Assembly: GCF_046546335.1 (NCBI RefSeq)
Contig: NZ_JBKGYA010000085.1
Length of the DNA stretch: 8,774 bases
Source: Thiohalospira sp046546335
Lineage (GTDB): Bacteria; Pseudomonadota; Gammaproteobacteria; Thiohalospirales; Thiohalospiraceae
Strand: one strand, 5' to 3'
The translations under genes were made by a program, and so were the position numbers. How positions within the stretch are numbered: position 1 is the first letter of the stretch; every line of letters starts with the position of its first letter. This document shows positions 5,591 through 8,774 of this stretch, in pieces. The notes under the pieces were generated by a model. That model did not search any database. It was given only the letters and a program-made list of their open reading frames with translations, and was not told the origin of the DNA.

Positions 5591-5619
5591 TTGCAAATCC
5601 GCCGGCGAGCCACAATCAT
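5591..5619 (+). promoter_or_regulatory. Candidate promoter of the four-lipoprotein operon
   Basis: TTGCAA (5591-5596) and AATCAT (5614-5619), each 4 of 6 to the sigma70 consensus, are spaced by 17 bp and point toward the first lipoprotein gene at 5662. The start site would fall near 5626, leaving a leader of about 36 nt that contains a GC-rich CCGCCGCCGGCGG segment. The -35 lies just beyond the ppa -35, so the two divergent promoters are back to back and could share regulation. The match is modest. Confidence 0.35.
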
Positions 5620-5661
5620 CGGGAGGAGTCCGCCGCCGGCGGCCCAGCGTGGAGGAAGGGG

Positions 5662-6234
5662 ATGCAGCGATATCAGCTCCGGAACGCCCTGCGGGCGGTG
5701 CTTGCGATCCTGACGGCCCTGGCGCTGAGCGCCTGTGGCACCATCGGGATGATGGGGAGCGGTCCGGGTGCCGAGGGGGCGCCCGAATGGGTGAACCAGG
5801 GGACCGGCCTCGCCCGCGACGGCGAGCGTCGCCTCTTCCAGGGCGTGGGGCAGGCCTCCGGCATGGAGGATCGTTCCCTCCAGGTCGAGACCGCCGACAA
5901 GCGTGCCCGGGGGAAGCTCGCCCGCACGCTCTCCGGCTATCTGGAGGGGGTCGGCCGCGACCATCACGCCCGCGCCGGGGAGGGTGGCGCTACCGAGGCC
6001 GAGGCGAGCCGCTCGATGGAGGAGGTGGCGGAGCGGAGCCTGGGCGAGGCCCGGATCACCGAACGCTGGCGCGACCCGGAGACCGATACCGTCCACGCCC
6101 GGGCGGAGCTGACGCTGGACAAGGTCATCGCGACCGCCGCCCGGGTCGAGGACCTGGAGCCCGCCCTGCGCGATCATCTGCGCCGGCGGGGGGAGGGGCT
6201 CTTCGACCGCTCCCGTGAGGAAGATGAGGAATGA
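5662..6234 (+). CDS. LPP20-like outer-membrane lipoprotein (first copy)
   Basis: This 190-aa lipoprotein has a positively charged start, a hydrophobic stretch (12-22) and a lipobox L22-S-A-C25. Gly follows Cys, not Asp, so Lol sorting to the outer membrane is predicted. After a short Gly-rich linker (26-40), the sequence PEWVNQGTGLAR (41-52) opens an LPP20-type domain: PxWV, then RRLFQGVGQASG, a long helix with ETADKRARGKLARTLSGYL (76-94) and a terminal ITERWRDPETDTVHARAELTLDKV (132-155). The C-terminus is very acidic (REEDEE). The SD GGAGGAAGGGG precedes the ATG at 5662. The stop overlaps the lpoB start by 4 nt (ATGA), so the two are coupled. LPP20-family function is poorly known; some relatives are envelope or flagellar lipoproteins such as FlgP. 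It shares its domain architecture with the gene at 8192. Confidence 0.8.
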   Translation: MQRYQLRNALRAVLAILTALALSACGTIGMMGSGPGAEGAPEWVNQGTGLARDGERRLFQGVGQASGMEDRSLQVETADKRARGKLARTLSGYLEGVGRDHHARAGEGGATEAEASRSMEEVAERSLGEARITERWRDPETDTVHARAELTLDKVIATAARVEDLEPALRDHLRRRGEGLFDRSREEDEE

Positions 6235-6854
6235 ACGTGCGAGAGAGTACCCTGCCGCTGAACCGGGCCCTGGTCGCCGTGAGCCTGGCGGCCCTGCTGG
6301 TCCTCGGGGGGTGTGGCAAGACCGTCGAGCGCATCGACACCGATGAGACCCGCGACCTCTCCGGCCGCTGGAACGATACCGACTCCCGGCTGGTGGCCGA
6401 GGAGATGGTGGCCGACGCCCTGGCCCGGCCATGGCTGGAAGACCACCGCGAGGATGCCGGCGAGCGGCCCACCGTCATCGTCGGCGAGATCCGCAACCTC
6501 AGCCACGAGCACATCAACACCCGCACCTTCATCAACGACCTCCAGCGCGAACTCGTCAACAGCGGCGAAGTGGACTTCGTCGCCTCCGACGAGCAGCGCA
6601 AGGCCATCCGCGAGGAGCGGGCCGACCAGGACCTTCACGCCAGCCCGGACACCCGCAAGGCCATGGGCGAGGAGCTGGGGGCCGATTACATGCTCCTGGG
6701 CTCCATCAACACCATCATCGACCAGGAGGGGCGAGAGCAGGTGCGCTTCTACCAGGTGGACCTGGAGATGATCAGCCTCGACGACAACCGCAAGGTCTGG
6801 CTGGGCCAGAAGAAGCTCAAGAAGTTCGTGAGCGGCGCCGCCGTCCGGCCCTGA
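6231..6854 (+). CDS. lpoB: LpoB-like penicillin-binding-protein activator lipoprotein
   Basis: This 207-aa outer-membrane lipoprotein is probably related to E. coli LpoB (213 aa), which crosses the periplasm to stimulate the peptidoglycan synthase PBP1b. The signal peptide ends in L25-G-G-C28 with Gly after Cys. The globular domain begins near residue 55 and contains TVIVGEIRNLSHEHINTRTF (81-100), INDLQRELVNSGEVDFVA (101-118), GADYMLLGSINT (150-161) and RFYQVDLEMISLDDNRKVW (172-190), followed by a Lys-rich end (KKLKKF). These are the usual family blocks. The linker after Cys28 is only about 25-30 residues and is not Pro-rich, unlike the long flexible linker of the E. coli protein. Its start overlaps the preceding stop (ATGA). 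The end is 7 nt before the next gene. Assignment to the LpoB family is good; the partner PBP is inferred. Confidence 0.85.
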   Translation: MNVRESTLPLNRALVAVSLAALLVLGGCGKTVERIDTDETRDLSGRWNDTDSRLVAEEMVADALARPWLEDHREDAGERPTVIVGEIRNLSHEHINTRTFINDLQRELVNSGEVDFVASDEQRKAIREERADQDLHASPDTRKAMGEELGADYMLLGSINTIIDQEGREQVRFYQVDLEMISLDDNRKVWLGQKKLKKFVSGAAVRP

Positions 6855-6861
6855 ATCCGCC

Positions 6862-8205
6862 ATGGCGCGTCCCGCGCTTGCGTGGTGGCTGGTGGGGGTC
6901 CTGCTCGTCGGGGGCTGCGCCACCCACTCGGATCGCTTCGTGCCGGTGGAGGAGGCACTGCTGGCCGGCGAGCCGGACCGGGCCCTGGAGGCGGTGGACG
7001 GCGCCCTGGCCGGGCGCGAGGCCGATGCCGTCCTCTTCCATCTGGAACGCGGCATGCTCCGGCGGATGGCCGGGGACTACCGCGCCAGCAACGCCGACCT
7101 GGAGGCGGCCAAGGGGCTCATGGAGGAGCTGGGGGCGGTGAGCGTCAGCGAGGGCCTGGGCAGCCTCACCGTGGCCGAGGGGGTGAGCAGCTACGTCGGC
7201 GCCCCCCACGAGCAGGTCCTGCTCCACCTGGTGAAGGCCTTCAACTACCTCGACCTGGGCCGGCGGGATGCCGCCCGGGTGGAGGCGCTCCAGGTGGACC
7301 TGCGCCTGCAGGCCCTGGCCGACGAGGCCGAGGGCTCGGTCTACGACGCCGACCCCTTCGCCCGCTACCTCTCCGGGATCCTCTTCGAGGCCCTGGGGGA
7401 GCGCTCCGACGCCCTCATCGCCTACCGCAAGGCCTACCGCGCCTATCGCCGTCAGGAGGAGGCCGTCGGGGTGGACCCGCCGGCCAGCCTCAAGGCCGCT
7501 CTCCTGCGGCTGACCGACGCCCTGGGCCTGGACGACGAGCACGCCGGCTACCGCCGCGCCTTCGCCGGTGTGGTCTGGCGCAGCGCCGCCGAGCACGCCC
7601 GCCGGGCCCATGTGTTCTTCATCAGCGGCGAGGGGCTGGCGCCGGTGAAGGAGGAGCGCTCCCTCAACCTCCAGGATGCCCAGGGCAAGCTCCACCGCAT
7701 TGCCGTCCCCGCCTATCGCTCCCGCCCCTGGCGGCTGGAGAGCGCCGGCCTCACCGCCGGGGAGGAGCGGGCGCCGGCCGTGGTGGCCGCCGATGTCGAC
7801 GCCATCGCCCGGGCGGTGCTGGACGAGCGCATGGGGGCGATCACCGCCCGCGCCCTGGCCCGGGCCGTGGCCAAGAATGCCGCCGTGGACGAGGCCGCCG
7901 ATGCCCACCCCCTGGCGGGACTGGCGCTGAACGTCGCCGGCTTCGCCAGCGAGCGCGCCGACCTGCGCAGCTGGCGGACCCTGCCGGCGCGCTACCGGCT
8001 CGCCTGGCTGGACCTGCCGCCGGGGACCTACGACCTGACCCCCACCTTCGGCGGGCGCGAGGGCCGGACGGTGGAGGGCGTCCGCCTGCGGGCTGGGGAG
8101 TACCATTTCCTCATCGACCACTGGATCGCCCCGGGGACGGGGAGCGTGGGAGGGATGCAGCATGGCGACGAAGCGAAGGAGCGGGCATCCGATGGCGCAC
8201 GTTAG
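6862..8205 (+). CDS. COG3014-type TPR-like lipoprotein of unknown function
   Basis: This 447-aa lipoprotein has a short signal peptide ending V16-G-G-C19-A, predicted outer membrane. Residues 25-90 and about 115-200 look like helical repeats of the TPR kind: EALLAGEPDRALEAVDGAL; FHLERGMLRRMAGDYRASNADLEAA; LLHLVKAFNYLDLGRRDAARVEA; YLSGILFEALGERSDALIAYRKAY. The last parts (about 249-300 and 370-430) are beta-rich. They include VFFISGEGLAPVKEE and RLAWLDLPPGTYDLTPTFGGREGRTVEGVRL, which resembles the PEGA-like or carboxypeptidase-regulatory beta fold. The order and length match the COG3014 family, which I recall sitting next to lpoB in other gammaproteobacteria. The start at 6862 follows lpoB by 7 nt without an SD, so it relies on coupling. 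Its last 14 nt overlap the next gene. The function is unknown; a scaffold for envelope partners is a guess. Confidence 0.8.
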   Translation: MARPALAWWLVGVLLVGGCATHSDRFVPVEEALLAGEPDRALEAVDGALAGREADAVLFHLERGMLRRMAGDYRASNADLEAAKGLMEELGAVSVSEGLGSLTVAEGVSSYVGAPHEQVLLHLVKAFNYLDLGRRDAARVEALQVDLRLQALADEAEGSVYDADPFARYLSGILFEALGERSDALIAYRKAYRAYRRQEEAVGVDPPASLKAALLRLTDALGLDDEHAGYRRAFAGVVWRSAAEHARRAHVFFISGEGLAPVKEERSLNLQDAQGKLHRIAVPAYRSRPWRLESAGLTAGEERAPAVVAADVDAIARAVLDERMGAITARALARAVAKNAAVDEAADAHPLAGLALNVAGFASERADLRSWRTLPARYRLAWLDLPPGTYDLTPTFGGREGRTVEGVRLRAGEYHFLIDHWIAPGTGSVGGMQHGDEAKERASDGAR

Positions 8206-8774
8206 GGGGTGTTCACTCACCCTGTTGCTGGCCCTGGCCCTCGGCGGCTGTGCCTCGGGGCCGGAGCGCGAGGATCGGCCGGGCTGGGTGGACGGCGGTG
8301 AGCTCGCCGACCATCCCCGGGAGGGCTGGCTCACCGGGACCGGCCGCGCCGATACCCTGGCGGCCGCCCGGGATCGCGCCCGCGCCGAGCTGGCGCGGTC
8401 CTTCCGGGTCCGGGTGGAGTCCGAGAGCCGCGAGGTCACCCGGCTGGAGGCGGGGGAGCTGGAGCAGGAGGCGGAAAGCCGGATCCGGACGCGCACCGAG
8501 GAGGTCCTTACCGGCGTGACCATCGCCGAGACCTGGCGTGCCCCGGAGGGCGGGGCCTACCACGCCCTGGCGGTGCTGGATCGAACCCGGGCGGCCCGGC
8601 GCCTGCGCCAGGAGATCGGCGATCTGGATGGCGCCATCCAGCGGCAGGTCGAGGCGGCCGAATCCGCCCGGGACCCCCTGGAGCGGGTCGCGGCCCTGGG
8701 CCGGGCGCTGGAGCACCAACGGGCGCGGGCGGGGCTCCAGGCCCGACTGCGGGTGGTGGGAGCCACCGGGCGCG
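8192..8774 (+). CDS. LPP20-like lipoprotein, second copy (runs off the window)
   Basis: The reading frame is open from the ATG at 8192 to the last base, giving at least 194 residues with no stop. The start is chosen for its SD (AAGGAG, 8176-8181, 10 nt spacing) and because it gives a clean lipoprotein signal MAHVRGCSLTLLLALALGGC. The lipobox is L17-G-G-C20 followed by Ala-Ser, so outer membrane is predicted. An in-frame ATG at 8162 would put a long charged tail in front. PGWVDGGELADH (from residue 29) opens an LPP20-type domain like the gene at 5662: the same P-x-W-V, GTGRAD, a long Ala/Arg helix (AARDRARAELARSF), then TIAETWRAPEGGAYHALAVLDRT. A further coiled, Arg/Glu/Ala-rich segment (about 145-180) follows, which the first copy lacks, so this protein is larger and probably has an extra C-terminal domain. 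It overlaps the preceding gene by 14 nt. Confidence 0.8.
   Translation, partial: MAHVRGCSLTLLLALALGGCASGPEREDRPGWVDGGELADHPREGWLTGTGRADTLAAARDRARAELARSFRVRVESESREVTRLEAGELEQEAESRIRTRTEEVLTGVTIAETWRAPEGGAYHALAVLDRTRAARRLRQEIGDLDGAIQRQVEAAESARDPLERVAALGRALEHQRARAGLQARLRVVGATGR

Noticed and set aside
4650..6218. 522-codon plus-strand frame spanning the DksA-like end, ppa antisense and the first lipoprotein
   Set aside because: It crosses three real genes in other frames and the hairpin region; no SD and no coherent domain.
6817..8523. 568-codon minus-strand frame opposite the large lipoprotein genes
   Set aside because: Its composition is that of an antisense shadow (His, Gly, Val, Gln-rich), and the plus strand has clear signal peptides, overlaps and family motifs.

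Overview
The window is very GC-rich chromosomal DNA from a gammaproteobacterium. MutH, LpoB, LPP20-type lipoproteins and a MoaC with the same catalytic residue numbers as the E. coli enzyme all point to that class. The high GC and the Asp/Glu-rich proteins suggest a halophilic or alkaliphilic Ectothiorhodospiraceae-like organism, but this is inference and the genus cannot be read from the window. The content is mostly housekeeping. No phage, CRISPR, toxin-antitoxin or complete transposase gene is visible.

Layout. 1-78 is one arm of an intergenic repeat cut by the window edge. A possible 18-codon leader ORF (199-255) overlaps the start of hemE (252-1316, uroporphyrinogen decarboxylase). hemE converges on mutH (1323-1988, minus, mismatch-repair nicking endonuclease) with only 6 bp between stop codons. 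Upstream of mutH on the same strand is a small unknown gene (2033-2338). Divergent from that is a 94-aa protein (2438-2722) that looks like an arsenate reductase/low-molecular-weight phosphatase fold without its catalytic P-loop. A 438-bp intergenic block (2723-3160) holds two different inverted-repeat elements. The second one (2954-3111) contains a second copy of the repeat at 1-78.

Molybdenum cofactor genes follow: moaC (3161-3637, minus) with a good sigma70 promoter, divergent from moaD-moaE (3710-4390, plus). MoaD and MoaE form molybdopterin synthase, which acts on the cyclic pyranopterin made with MoaC. Next come a DksA/TraR-type zinc-finger regulator (4472-4873) and the convergent inorganic pyrophosphatase gene ppa (4977-5504, minus, consensus TATAAT -10). 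A hairpin-rich region between them is probably a bidirectional terminator.

The right end (5662-8774) is a tightly packed plus-strand operon of four consecutive lipoproteins: an LPP20-like protein, an LpoB-like penicillin-binding-protein activator, a 447-aa TPR-like COG3014-type protein, and a second LPP20-like protein that runs off the window. All four have lipoboxes without Asp at +2, so all are predicted to go to the outer membrane. This cluster is the most likely place for under-described biology, possibly an envelope or peptidoglycan-synthesis accessory module. The next best are the degenerate phosphatase-like protein and the palindromic repeats.
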